Source: Corbicula japonica
Taxonomy: Eukaryota; Mollusca; Bivalvia; Venerida; Cyrenidae
Direction of reading: 5' to 3'
Assembly (NCBI GenBank): GCA_038501625.1
Contig: JAZAYU010000006.1
Location: 11,082,181-11,146,180 of the forward strand
DNA length: 64,000 nt
In this document: positions 34,687 to 45,682 of the stretch, piece by piece
Numbering within the stretch: the stretch's first letter is position 1
Layout: the number at the start of each line of letters is the position of its first letter
The notes under the pieces: generated by a model
The model's input: only the letters and a program-made list of their open reading frames with translations
The model's database searches: none
Told to the model about the DNA's origin: nothing
Made by a program: the position numbers and the translations under genes

Positions 34687-36046
34687 CAGTCCAGTCGCGA
34701 TACTACGAATAGGCATCGGACCAAGCCGATTATTCGTAGTATCGCATTTTTCGTAGTATCGCATTTTTGACATTTGGTTGTTGATACCGTCGCAAATCGT
34801 CAATGTCGTTATATGACGTAATGTGTTATTGCTGTTATATGTCAAGGTCAATAAATAAAAAGGCAAATAGAACATTTCGATGTATTTTATTGTGAAATCA
34901 TGGATCAATCAATACATTTAAATAAATAGCACATTTTTAAATTACATAAAAATCTCCCATTGCTTCACTGCCTCTGTGTTTGTGGCGACATCTTTCGATT
35001 CACCGCACACAGATTTGAATGCAATGTCATTGCGATCCTTGAATCGCGTCAGCCAGCCTTTTTTAGCATCAAAGTCTTCAATGCCTAGGCTTTTAGCAAA
35101 CTGGTTTGCCTTTTCTAGCATTATAGCCCCTGATATAATCGCACCTTGGTCACGTGCACTGCTGAACCATTTGAGAAGAGCTGTTTCCAACTCTTCCCAT
35201 TTACCCGTCTTCAGTGACTTTCGTTTCGGACCAAACTCAAGATAGCCAGATTTGATTTTGTCTGCATTGTCTACCCAAGTAGCCAACGTGCTTGGACTAA
35301 TGCCTAGTTCTTTAGCGATAGCTGTTTGTTGACGCCCCTTTTCAACTTCTATAATAGCCTGGTATTGAACTCAATAGTACGCACCTTTCGTCGCTTTACT
35401 CCCGTTTTTCCCGTCGCGGACATTTCCTATCCAGCTATCCTCCCGGTTGACCCGGTCCCTTCACTGGATTACTAGGAAATCGTAAATTGATAAAATTCTG
35501 ATTCAGCTATCCTCCCAGTTAAAAACCGAGCCCTTCACTGAATTGCTCAGAATGCCGATATCAATTTACTGAAATATTAACTAAGATTCGCCATAGGAAT
35601 AAGATCATGCAGAATTAAATTGCAGAAGTAGAATGACAATCAACACAATTGTTTTAGATTATATACAAGTTTAAACCTTTGACATTAAATCACTCAAACT
35701 GTTTGTTACAAGCAAACACGCCCGCTGATTGCTTACAGAGCATATCGTGTCACAACAGCTTGGGTCGATAATTGCTCAACAATACAAATCACGGATATCG
35801 CTTGAAAAGGTGTGAAAATCACCCGTCAGACCGAAATTCGTTAAATTGCATCCTTGTTACACTGTAAATCAGCTGAAGGGACTGTCATAATTATTCGTTA
35901 TATCGCATTTTTCGTTAAATCGCGTCTTCGTTGTATCGCATCTTTTTTATATTGAATAAAGAAGGAATTCGGACGGGACCGGCCGCCCAATTCGTAGTAC
36001 ACCGTTATTTCGTAGTATCGCGATTCGTAAAATCGCGACTCGACTG
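34687..36046 (-). mobile_element. Pogo-type transposon with only the DNA-binding part
   Basis: Termini CAG(TC)(C/G)AGTCGCGAT are inverted, with TA at 34685-34686 and 36047-36048. Both ends carry iterated TTCGTAGTATCGC or TTCGT.ATCGC motifs, probably transposase-binding sites. About 60-bp AGCTATCCTCCC repeats lie near 35435 and 35507. At 1360 bp it is shorter than full pogo elements and lacks the DDE domain. Confidence 0.85.
34942..35423 (-). pseudogene. Pogo transposase N-terminal DNA-binding region
   Basis: Minus strand from ATG at 35423 (MSATGKTGVKRRKVRTIE). A frameshift near 35370 (beside AATACCAGG) moves the frame to the helix-turn-helix YQAIIEVEKGRQQTAIAKEL and GISPSTLATWV, the CENP-B/Psq-type domain. 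A second domain follows (EELETALLKWFSSARDQGA, FDAKKGWLTRFKDRNDIAFK), the Tc5-type helix-turn-helix. A stop comes after QWEIFM, with an AATAAA shortly downstream. No catalytic domain follows before the terminus. Apart from the one shift the DNA-binding part is well preserved. Such a protein would bind termini without cutting. Confidence 0.8.
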
Positions 36047-36153
36047 TATTACAGTAGTATCATTATATTTCGACGGGACCAGTATTCGCACATAAGCCAT
36101 TGCGGTGCCATTTGCCCAGTTATATTTATTTTAGAAGCTTAATATTTTAGCAT

Positions 36154-38690
36154 TGTTGAACCGAAATTTTCACAGCACATATTTGGCCATTTTCGTACGA
36201 AATCGTCACACGTGTGAAAAATTCGTACCAGTTCTTCACATACGTGTGAAAATTTCGTACGAAAATGGCCAAAAATGTGCTGTGAAAATTTCGAGGCCTA
36301 TTTTCTAACCACCACTAGGTATCAACGAATTTTTCACATAATTATGTGACACATTCCTACGTCTTGCACACATGACTATGTTATGAAGTTAAATCCTGAA
36401 AACTATAATTGTTACTGTTAGCTCTTTAGATTTACATGATTTCTCAGCATTTGAAAATATCTCTAGCTCCTCGGTATCGTGCATTTTTGATGCATGGAAT
36501 CGCTCCTTTGCTCGGGAAAGCATAATTTAAACAAGATGCAACAATAAAGGACCTATAAGTCGTATTGCATTATATAGGAAGTCAGTATAGATATTTTCCT
36601 AGTTCAATCAGGTAGATGCAATATAATTTTGTAAAATGAGAATTTGTAAGAATGTAATCTTGACGTAATCGTAATTTTCGTCAAGCAAACGTCACGCGAC
36701 GAATCGCAATGTTGCGTGTTGTATCGTAAAGTGACGATGTTGTATTGCAATTAAGCAATATCGTATCGCGTTTTTACATGTCGTGCGCTGGGCGACGCAC
36801 GCAATGCGATACGACATGTCGACATTTTCCGAATTTCGTATCGGATTGTCATGCGCTGTATCACCATGTTGCGATGTCTTATCGCACTTACGCTGTCGCT
36901 AGTCGCATAATTATGTGGTATTTACGGAGAGATGTCGTTTTAGAATTTATTAAGAGGTTGTATTTCAATATTATGGAACTAAACCGCAGTCGATCAGTCT
37001 GACACCATTTGACAGACCGGACACATCAATTTGTAAGGATGACCTTCAAACATCGACATTTTCAAATAAATACCTTCTGCAGCGTTTCGGGCCATTAAAT
37101 TTGTGACGCTGTGTATACCCGGAGGCGGCCCTGCAGTGGGATCAAACCACAACATGTCGATGTAAATAACCACAGACAAAATGTCAAATTAAAGGGATGT
37201 AACGCATATAGCAAACTGAGCCAGGCTCATAGTCCAAGGAGGACCAGAATAAATAACTACCCTGAAGTGGTGACGGGGAATGTCACGCGACAACTCGATA
37301 TCGCATCATTGTGATATTACACACGACATTCTCAAACGAAGTTATGAGTATTTCAAAACCTTTATGATATCCATATATCATTATTATATTTCCTGCCAAT
37401 TATGTGATTAGTGTAATCTTATTGATAATGGTGGCAGAGCTTGTGAATCGAGCTAGCCTCTCCTTAAAATTAATTAATTTCACTTAATATGTTCTAAATT
37501 ACTTTGAATATATAGTGGGCAAAGCTTCGAATTCCCGCCAAAACTAATAAGTAAACAAATCTTAATGAATAAGTACACCAATTTTGACAACTTTACAGTG
37601 ATTTTTGGACGAAAATCAGGTTGTAGTCTAATGCAAAGGTTGACATTATTTCAGCCGTTTGATGATCTTACCGGCTCTTTTTTCAAGCAAGTCTTTGTAC
37701 ATTGCCGATTTTTGAAATCAAAGATTTCTGAGTGTGTTGTGTATACCTTCAAAGTCCTTCGGTACCTTTCAAATTTGGCGGGAATTGTGACGACTGTCTT
37801 AAGGCGGGGCCAGGAAAGAAAGAACAACGACCTGCATAACCAAACTTCATCAGTTCAGAGAGTCACTCCGAGGAGAGAATATTCATGGTTATAACGTAAG
37901 TGTTATGTAGATTTTTAATTAATTAATTGCACCCGAAAATATACATGTACTATATAAAGTACTAGTATATTGAATGTGTCTTAATACATAAGTGTTTTCC
38001 TGATCACTGCCTCGCTTTGTATCTTTATACTTGTAGCTATTATGGTGAAATGATAGATTTTGTCTTTTAATACGCCCGAAGGGACGATTTATGTAATGGC
38101 GCTGGTCGTCCGTCCGTCAGTTCGTCCGTCCGTCCGTTTTATGTCCGGACTCATTTCCCAGAAACCATTTGAGCTAGCTTCATGAAACTTGGTATGTAGA
38201 TACAGGGCAATATAAGGATAATGTTCGTCATTTTGATTTTTCTAAGTTTGAGGCTTGCTGTGAGAAAACCAGAAAACTTTGAAAAAAAATGCACATCATG
38301 TCCGGACTCATCTCTCAGAAACCATAGTAGCTAGCTACATGAAGTGTGCTAGGTAGATAGAGGATAATACAAGGATTAGGTCAGCAATTTTGACTTTTAC
38401 GGATTTGATCCTTGTTGTGCGAAAACTAGAAAACTTTGTAAAATAATGCACATCCACCAGTGATTTATGTCCAGGCTCATATCTCAGAAAATTTATCAGC
38501 TAGCATCATGAAACCTGGTATGTAGATAATGGGCAATACAATGATGATACCCGTCATTTTGATTTTTCCCGATTTGAGCGTTACTGCGAGAAAACTGGAA
38601 AATAATGAAAAATAATTCACATCCATCAGTGATTAATGTTCAGACTCCTTTCTCAGAAACTATATGAGCTAGCTTTATGAAACCTGGTAT
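36154..38690 (+). mobile_element. Deletion derivative of the Ginger-like element (inverted copy)
   Basis: Begins TGTTGAACCGAAATTTTCAC and matches, as reverse complement, the right 2.5 kb of the element at 43977-51246. Shared blocks include the CGTACGAAAATGGCC palindromes, a GCGATACGACATGTCG-rich stretch, AAGCTTCGAATTCCCGCC and the CGTCCGTCCG run. The integrase end is missing, and similarity ends inside the satellite at about 38690. It lies wholly within the 12.8 kb foldback element. A 109-codon frame at 37565-37894 has a decayed counterpart in the other copy and no recognised domain. Confidence 0.75.
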
Positions 38691-39010
38691 GTGGATAGAA
38701 TGTAATACAAGGATGATGCCCGTCATTATGATCTTTCCTCATTTTAGCCTTGCTGTGAGAAATCGAGAAAACTTTGAAAAATAATGCACATCAATTAGTG
38801 ATTTATGTCCGGACTCATATCTTACAAACCATATGAGCTAACTTCATAAACCTGATATGTAGATAGAGGGCAATACAAAGATGGCCAGTCATTATGATTT
38901 TTCCACTCTTGAGACGTGCTCTGAGAAAACCTGAACACTTCGAAAAATATGCACATCCGTCAGTGATTTAGTCCGTATTCCTATCCCATAAAGCGTATGA
39001 GCTAGCTTCA
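38130..39010 (+). repeat. Satellite of ~170-bp units
   Basis: About five units marked by GTCCGGACTCAT, GAGCTAGCTTCATGAAAC and TGAGAAAAC. The same satellite in reverse is at 48775-49310. It begins after a CGTCCGTCCG microsatellite. Confidence 0.8.
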
Positions 39011-39084
39011 TGTCCGTTAGACCATCCATCCATATATCCATCCATCCATACATACATACACCCACCCATCTGTATGTCACGGAT

Positions 39085-39625
39085 CGTGTCCGCTCTGTAT
39101 GTCTTGAACCCCATGATGGATTTTCAAATAACTTTGCACAAAAATTAATCTTCATTGTATCAAGACGATGTGCAGAACATAGGTTCGAGCTACCTAAGTT
39201 CAAGGTCAATGTCACATGGGCCCTTCAATGGTCATCAGGCATTTTTGTATGTCCGCTCTGTATCTCTTGAACCCTTTGAAGGATTGTCAAATAACTTTGG
39301 ACTAATGTTGATGACGATGACCAATGATGATGTGCAGAATCAAGGTTCCAGCTACCTAAGGTCAAGGTCACAGGGGCCCTCCAATGGTCACTTGGCGTTG
39401 TTGCGTGTCCGCTTTGTATCTCTTGAACCCCTAGAAGGATTTTCAAATAACTTTGCACAAATGTTCACTGTATCAAGACGATATACAGAACCAAGGTTCA
39501 AGCTACCTAAATTCAAGGTCAAGGTCACAGGGGCTGTCCAAAGGTCATTAGGCATTATTGTGTGTCCGCTTTGTATCTCTTGAATCCCTTGAAAGATTTT
39601 CAAATAATATTGCACTCATGTTCAC
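39085..39625 (+). repeat. Satellite of ~160-bp units with GGTCAAGGTCAC motif
   Basis: Units start TGTATCTCTTGAACCCC at about 39097, 39261, 39417 and 39574 and include AGGTTC.AGCTACCTAAG and AAGGTCACAGGGGCC. The open frames across it reflect the period and are not genes. Confidence 0.8.
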
Positions 39626-39630
39626 TGTAT

Positions 39631-40568
39631 ACTGCATTTTGAATGTCGAACGTCGAACAGGTTTTGAATGTCGAACGTCGAACTGCATTTTGAATATCTA
39701 ACGTCGAACTGGTTTTGAATGTCGAACGTCGAACTGTATTTTGAATGTCGAACGTCGAACTGGTTTTGAATGTCGAACGTCGAACTGGTTTTTAATGTTG
39801 AACGTCGAACTGCATTTTGAATGTCGAACGTCGAACTGCATTTTGAATGTCGAACGTCGAACTGGTTTTGAATGACGAACGTCGAACTGCATTTTGAATG
39901 TCGAACGTCGAACTGGTTTTGAATGTCGAACGTCGAACTGCATTTTGAATGTCGAACGTGGAAATGGTTTTGAATGTCGAACGTCGAACTGCAATTTGAA
40001 TGTCGAACGTCGAACTGGTTTTGAATGTCGAACGTCGAACAGCATTTTGAATGTCGAACGTCGAACTGCATTTTGAATGTCGAACGTCTTCTGCCTTTTG
40101 AATGACGAACGTCGAACTGGTTTTTAATGTCGAACGTCGAACTGGTTTTGAATATCGAACGTCGAACTGCTTTTTTAATGTCGAACGTCGGACTGGTTTT
40201 GAATGTCGAACGTCGAACTGCATTTTGAATCTCGAACTGGTTTTGAATGTCGAACGTCCAACTGCATTTTGAATGTCGAACGTCGAACTGGTTTTGAATG
40301 TCGAACGTCGAACTGCATTTTGAATGTCGAACGTGGAAATGGTTTTGAATGTCGAACGTCGAAATGCATTTTTAATGTCGAACGTCGAACTGGTTTTGAA
40401 TGTCGAACGTCCAACTGCATTTTGAATGTCAAACGTCGAACTGGTTTTGAATGTCGAACGTCGAACTGCATTTTGAATGTCGAACCTCGAACTGGTTTTG
40501 AATGCCGAACGTCGAACTACAATTTGAATGTCGAACGTCGAACTGCAATTTGAATGTCGAACGTCGAA
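39631..40568 (-). repeat. 25/26-bp tandem array, right arm
   Basis: Same unit as 27777-30688, in reverse orientation, about one third as long. Its outer end matches the outer end of the left array monomer by monomer. A few degenerate units lie near 40085-40100 (CGTCTTCTGCC). Frames read on the minus strand here have the same sequence character as those of the left array. Confidence 0.95.
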
Positions 40569-40591
40569 CGTAGAGCCAACTTCACACACAT

Positions 40592-40600
40592 TTCAATTTC
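40592..40600. repeat. Target-site duplication, right (TTCAATTTC)
   Basis: Second copy of the 9-bp repeat at 27746-27754. Confidence 0.9.
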
Positions 40601-40629
40601 TATTATATTTCTTTGTACTTGTATTACGG

Positions 40630-40883
40630 TAGTCGTCTTAAAGGAACTTACGGAATTTTATAGAAATGATAAATTGGGTGGATACAAGTGTCCGACATAA
40701 AACCGTTGTTTGATTTTGCCAGCTTCGGGGATGCACAATGCACAATAAAGTGTTCACAGACGTTTACATGCATCGGGATGTTCTTCGTGCCTACATCCGG
40801 ACGATGTATCTGCTGTAAATCCCAGTTTGACACAAGCGTGAAGAACACTTTAGCGGACTCGACATTTTTACAACGCCGATATT
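40630..40883 (+). pseudogene. Cys-rich (PAN/apple-like) exon, copy 2, disrupted
   Basis: 254 bases, one fewer than the intact 255-base exon at 58865-59119. The translation keeps LKELTEFYRN, YKCP, then after a one-base loss near 40700 LFDFASFGDAQC, CSQTFTCIGMFFVP and QFDTSVKNTLADSTFLQRRY. The donor (ATATT then GTAAGT) is good. The acceptor CAG has become CGG at 40627-40629. The foldback element inserted about 30 bp upstream, separating the exon from its 5' intron sequence, which is now at 27745 and leftward. Inactivated by frameshift, acceptor loss and probably the insertion. Confidence 0.85.
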
Positions 40884-40967
40884 GTAAGTACTTACTTTTT
40901 CAAACATTGTTGATACTAAATAATTAAAAATACATAAAGATGGAGATTTGAAAGCCACTGAACTCGA

Positions 40968-41070
40968 CAAAATGGTAAGTTACGGAAACTTTTGCAGTCT
41001 AAAAGTTGTCGAGCCTTCTCGACAAAACGGTTAAGTATGGAAACTTTGGCAGTCTAAACGTCGTCGAGCC
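40968..41070. repeat. Short tandem duplication (~55-bp unit)
   Basis: GACAAAATGGTAAGTTACGG and GACAAAACGGTTAAGTATGG begin two adjacent copies ending in GTCGAGCCT. Confidence 0.7.
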
Positions 41071-41079
41071 TGCTTGCTC

Positions 41080-42177
41080 CCAGTTATTACGTTCTTAACG
41101 AATTCTACTCTTTTTCTATCGATTATAACCAAATCTCTGTTGTCTTTCCATTTCTACAAGTCTGAGCGACACAAAAGGTGAATAATGAATCCATCGGCTG
41201 TATCTCCTGGCAGCGACCACGTAAACAAGCCTTACAAAGCTACAAGAGCTATCGCAATAATGTAAAACGTTTGCAGATTAACCTAATTGTACTTATTATA
41301 ACAATATAAATTATAGGCATATTGCGAATATCTGTATAATTACGACCTTTTTGAGTATTACTCTCGGTGTTTCTGTGAAAATTGTTTGGTTTAGCCTACA
41401 AATAAAAGACCAGAAAACCTGGATTTAATAACTTTGTGTTCGGAAGACCGCATCCGAGTTCAGCTTTATTGGTAAATAAGTGTCATTGTATTATAATGAT
41501 TTTTGATGCGCAAATTATTGTTTTTATACCGACATTTATTGATCACGGAATGTTCTTTGTGTGCTTTTGTTTATTGTTTGTGGTTTTTTTAAATTGATCA
41601 TTTTATAAACCCATGTTCTCTTTTCCTTTCTGTTTTGGGCTGTGTGAAGAAGCCTAGTTTGTGGATGTAGCCCATTCCGATAAGAATATTTTACTTCTGT
41701 TCGTAAGCGATGTCTTTAAATGTAATATATAAGTGCTGTTTGTTTGGGTCCGACCCATGGCTCATAAACATTTTATAAATACAAGATCTGCAGTTCTCTT
41801 ACAACAGAGCAACACAAATCATGATAACAAATTTGCTGGACATTGAAACCCTTAAACTCTTTATAAGATCAGGTCAGTGGAGTTATAATCACATCTCAAG
41901 CAGAGAGAATAACAGTGCTGATCCATATAACATCCCTCAGACATGAGGAAGGTCACAATGCGGGAAAACTTTAACAGTGTGGTGGTGTTATTATTTGTTT
42001 TCATATCAATATTTATGCACAATGATTTAATTTGTTTCATCATGTTCGAATATGCAGGTTTATTTATTTGATCAATACAATTTTGGGCCCATTTTGGTTT
42101 TTATTCCAGTAAATATTTCAGTTATTCATTCGCATTTGTCACTGTAAGAATAATTGATCGTCCATGTGTATTTCCTA
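41080..42177. other. Stretch without a recognised gene
   Basis: AT-rich, with a possible R1 scrap near 41610-41650. No exon of the WSC type was found here. Confidence 0.4.
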
Positions 42178-42843
42178 TGGAAGCATATTTGCGCCACAAC
42201 TTAACCATATAAAATAACGTGAAAAAAATGGAGGATTTCGCAAAGAAAAGTTTTTTTTGCGAATACAGATAAATTACACACGAAAGAAATTAACACGAAT
42301 TTATTTCTGATAATGCTCTAAATTGCCTCAAGATAAAGATATAGTATCCATGAAAATAATGGAGGATTTTACGAAAACAATTTTTTTTTTCTCGAAAACA
42401 GCTTTTTTTAGCGAAAACATCCATTATTTTCACGTTCTTTTATGTGGTTACGTTGTGGCACAAAAATGCTTCCATAATTTTTAGATAACTGGCATCTTTC
42501 GTTAAATTGTTACGCTTTCATGAAAAGTTATCTGTTTTTCGTTTTACGAAATCTGATTTCGTGAAATCTTCCATTATTTTCATGCAAAAATATATTTCGT
42601 GAAATTTTTAAGGTTCCGTGAAAAGTTATGTGTTTGCGTGAAATCCTCCATTATTTACATGAAAACTTTATCTTTATGTTGTGGCAGTTTAGAGCACTAA
42701 CAGAAATAAATTCGTGTTAACATTACTTTTTTTGTCGTGAAAATATGGATGTTTTCGCGAAAAAAACAACACTTTTTTTTCGAAATCCTCCATTATTTTC
42801 ACGTTATTGTATGTGGTTAAGTTGTGGCACAAATATGCTTCCA
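42178..42843. repeat. MITE-like inverted repeat, two joined units
   Basis: The left end TGGAAGCATATTTGCGCCAC is inverted at the right end (42830-42843 and inward). A third terminus in the right-hand orientation lies at about 42474, so a ~300-bp unit and a ~370-bp unit are fused. Subterminal AATGGAGGATTT motifs recur in both orientations. Non-coding. Confidence 0.8.
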
Positions 42844-43080
42844 TTAGTTTTCCTTCATGTCATTATGAATAATTACAAAGTCATTCTACTTAATTATTGT
42901 TGCTTGGCTAGTGTTATTGAGACGCATTTTGAGATACTGAGTCGCCCTAATAGCAATGCCATGTTTTTAGGTAAAAATGACCAACGACCATGGGTATCAA
43001 CTGCTATACATTTATTTGCTAAAACGACATCACTACAGACCGCAAGCTTTTTGATGAACTGCTTAAAAGTTCCTTTTTAA

Positions 43081-43534
43081 GAATTAACAATGACACTTCG
43101 TTGACACACCGGTCATTTCGCCAGATACTAAGTCGACAAGGTCAATTTTGTTAATAATGCTAAGAAGCACTCAAACAAAATACTGTTTAGAACTGATTTC
43201 ATATCATTACTTTTAGACTTGTCAAAGTTTTTAAAGGGAATCAACAACAGGTTTTCCTTGAAATACAAATGCAATATTGGATTATTGAAAATTTTAAGCA
43301 ATACAAACTTCTAGTTTGGCAAAATTTTGGAGTAAATCGATTGGATAAATGGAATAAAAAATGATCAATATTCAAACTACTTGTTTATTATTCATCCCAT
43401 TTGCTATAAACGTGAAAAGGCGTTGCATATTCGTGACATTTGTGACTGAACTGCGAAACAAAGTAGATCAAATAATGAATTTTAAAGAAACACTTTAATT
43501 TTTATTGTCTCTAAATGAAATTTGTGAGAGCATT
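43081..43534. other. Stretch without a recognised gene
   Basis: AT-rich spacer. The 111-codon frame at 42745-43080 runs out of the MITE-like repeat and shows no domain. Confidence 0.4.
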
Positions 43535-43976
43535 ATGTCGTCCGCCTGTGTGGACGTCCGTCCGTCTCGCATTCGTGCCCGTCCCATAACTTTTTATTGT
43601 CTCATATTAAAATTACCATCACTTCGAGACGACATGTCGCGTGCAACATTCGGGTTGCTACCTTGAAGGTTAAGGTCACAGCATGACCTTGAAGCAAAAT
43701 CATGTCCGGTCCATGACTTTCTTATTTATTGTTAGATTTAAAAATATTTCACAGAAATGATCGCCATATCGAGACTTCGTGTCGCGGGCAACATTTTTGT
43801 CTCTTCATTGAAGGCCAAAGTCACAGCATGATATTTAAGCCAAATTGTGTCCGGACCATAACTGTTTTCAATTATAGTTGGATTTTAAAATAGTTTCACA
43901 GAAATGATTGCCATAACGAGACGACGTGTCATGTGCAACATTCGAGTCGTTATCTTGAAAGTCAAGGTCACAGCAT
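43535..43976 (+). repeat. Satellite of ~145-bp units, left flank of the Ginger-like insertion
   Basis: GTCACAGCAT recurs at about 43675, 43820 and 43967, with GAGACGACGTGTC and TGTCCGGACCATAACT. The array stops at CAGCAT (43976) and resumes at 51247 after the transposon. Confidence 0.8.
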
Positions 43977-44404
43977 TGCTGAACCGAAATTTTCACACAA
44001 ACGAATTCGTCACACGTGTGAAAAATTCGTACGAAAATTTCACATATTTGTGAAAATTTCATACGAAAATATCACATATTTGTGAAAATTTCGTATGGAA
44101 CCTTAGACCCCCCATAAAACAGGTACGAAATTTTCACATGACAAAAAAAGTAGAAAAATGATTTGACAAAATATTGTCCAACGGGAAATTCACATATTTT
44201 TTTGAACAAAGGTACGTATATCAGAGGATCTATCAAACACACGCACGTACCCGCCCAATGAAAATCACCTTTTTGCGTATCAGGAGAATTTCTTCAGGAT
44301 GTTTTGATTCAGTAATTAATCTGAGTTATTCCTCTTATAGCCCAAGCAATGAAGATACGATAGCGTCATGACGAGTGCATTGTTATCGGAGGAACGCGAG
44401 GTCG

Positions 44405-44570
44405 AGTACTACCGGCGGCAGTGCACGCTGCATAGAGTAGAAGGTAAGAGCACCGGCGCTAGTGCACGCTGCCTAGATTAGAATGTAAGAGCTACGCCGG
44501 TGGCCGGGTACGCTGCCTAGAGTAAAAGGTAAGAGCACTACCGTCGGCAGTGCACGCTGCCATAAGTAGA
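44405..44570 (+). repeat. Tandem repeat, ~45-50 bp, GC-richer
   Basis: Four imperfect units of the type CCGGCGGCAGTGCACGCTGC followed by TAGAGTAGAAGGTAAGAGC. Confidence 0.75.
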
Positions 44571-44579
44571 ATGTACGAA

Positions 44580-44940
44580 AATCAGATATGACTTCATTCC
44601 AAAAACTTTAAAACATAGGTTTAAGATTTTACTGAGTACATTAAGAGGAGTAATTCTGTTAAAATCCAACCAAAAGTTTTGGGACTCAATTAGTAATCTT
44701 ACATAACGACCAATGAGCCATGTGTGAACTTTCAATTGAATTTCTTCAATAGTTTCAGAGATATGACTAAATTCCAAAAACTTTAAGCTAGGTTAAGATT
44801 TTTTCTAAGTACATAACTGTGCACAATTCTGTTAAAATCCAACCAAAACGTATGGGACCCGAAGCCATGTGCGACTTTCATTAACTTAATATCTTAAGTA
44901 GTTTCAGAGATATAACTTCATCCCAAAACTTTAACCGGAC
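44580..44940 (+). repeat. Tandem duplication of a ~180-bp unit
   Basis: ATTCCAAAAACTTTAA, TCTGTTAAAATCCAACCAAAA and GTTTCAGAGATAT recur in order twice. Confidence 0.7.
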
Positions 44941-45134
44941 GCGTGTGCCGACGCACGGGTGACTGTAACAGCTCTTCATATTCTTAGAATAGTAGAGCTA
45001 AAAAGGGGCAAAATTCAATAATCATGATGGAGTTATGTATGTAACTTTCCACGCAAATAGCATGTTGTCATCATTAAGGCGTGTTCCAAGTTTTACGGCA
45101 ATGCATCGAGTAATAGCAGAGATAATATAGAAGA

Positions 45135-45390
45135 TAAGATTTTTACGTGTAACATGTACGTGTACGTGTTGCATTTTCCCACGATGCAATGACTCTCGCT
45201 ATAACCACACGTTATCGGTTTTCAAGAAGTAGCAAAATCGCTATTTTACGTGTGAAATTGCAAATTTGAAACCCTTCGTAACTTGTGACGTGCAGATATC
45301 GGGATTGTTCAACGTTGCGTTGCTAAGCACTTATTGAATTAGTGTTGAAATCTTTACACGTACACGTACACGTTACACGTAAAAATCTTA
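45135..45390. repeat. Foldback repeat with ACGTGTACGTGT termini
   Basis: TAAGATTTTTACGTGTAAC with ACGTGTACGTGT at the left end is inverted at the right end (ACACGTACACGTTACACG, AAAAATCTTA). About 35-bp arms around a ~180-bp centre. Confidence 0.75.
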
Positions 45391-45682
45391 ACCTCTATAT
45401 TTTACCTTTTAAAGAATGTTCTAAGATAAAAGGGGCATAATTTAGAGAATAACCATGATAGAGTTAGGTAAATTGTAAATTCAGGAAGTGTTCCAAGTTT
45501 GAAAATGATACATGGGATAACACCAGAGATATTAGAAAATGTCAACTTTTTTGCACGACAAAGACGACGACAACGAGGGGGCTATGACAAAACCTCGACT
45601 TTTTCTTCGAAACAGCCGAGCTAAAGATGAATTTGAAACACAGATAATTAAAAGAAATGTTATTTTTACAAATCACAAATAG

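Larger units (their letters stand above)
27755..40591. mobile_element. Giant foldback-type transposon with satellite-built inverted termini
   Basis: The element starts ATGTGTGTGAAGTTGGCTC and ends with its exact reverse complement. Immediately inward on both sides is a tandem array of a 25/26-bp unit, in opposite orientation at the two ends. The outermost monomers share the same variants in order (an AATTGCA unit, an AATT..A unit, then a TTCGAGG variant), so the arms are homologous and not coincidental. A perfect 9-bp direct repeat flanks it. Joining the flanks gives the same sequence order as the unoccupied paralog at about 58800-58870. Inside are a pogo element, a Ginger-like derivative, a snapback and satellites. 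No transposase that could belong to it was found. FB and Galileo elements of flies have a similar architecture; relationship is not implied. Confidence 0.9.

Noticed and set aside
36745..37002. Frame conserved between the two Ginger-like copies (MQLSNIVSR...)
   Set aside because: The conservation is simply DNA homology of the inverted copies. No domain, and the second copy ends early.
39155..39583. 142-codon frame over the GGTCAAGGTCAC satellite
   Set aside because: It follows the tandem period, and an equally open frame exists on the other strand.
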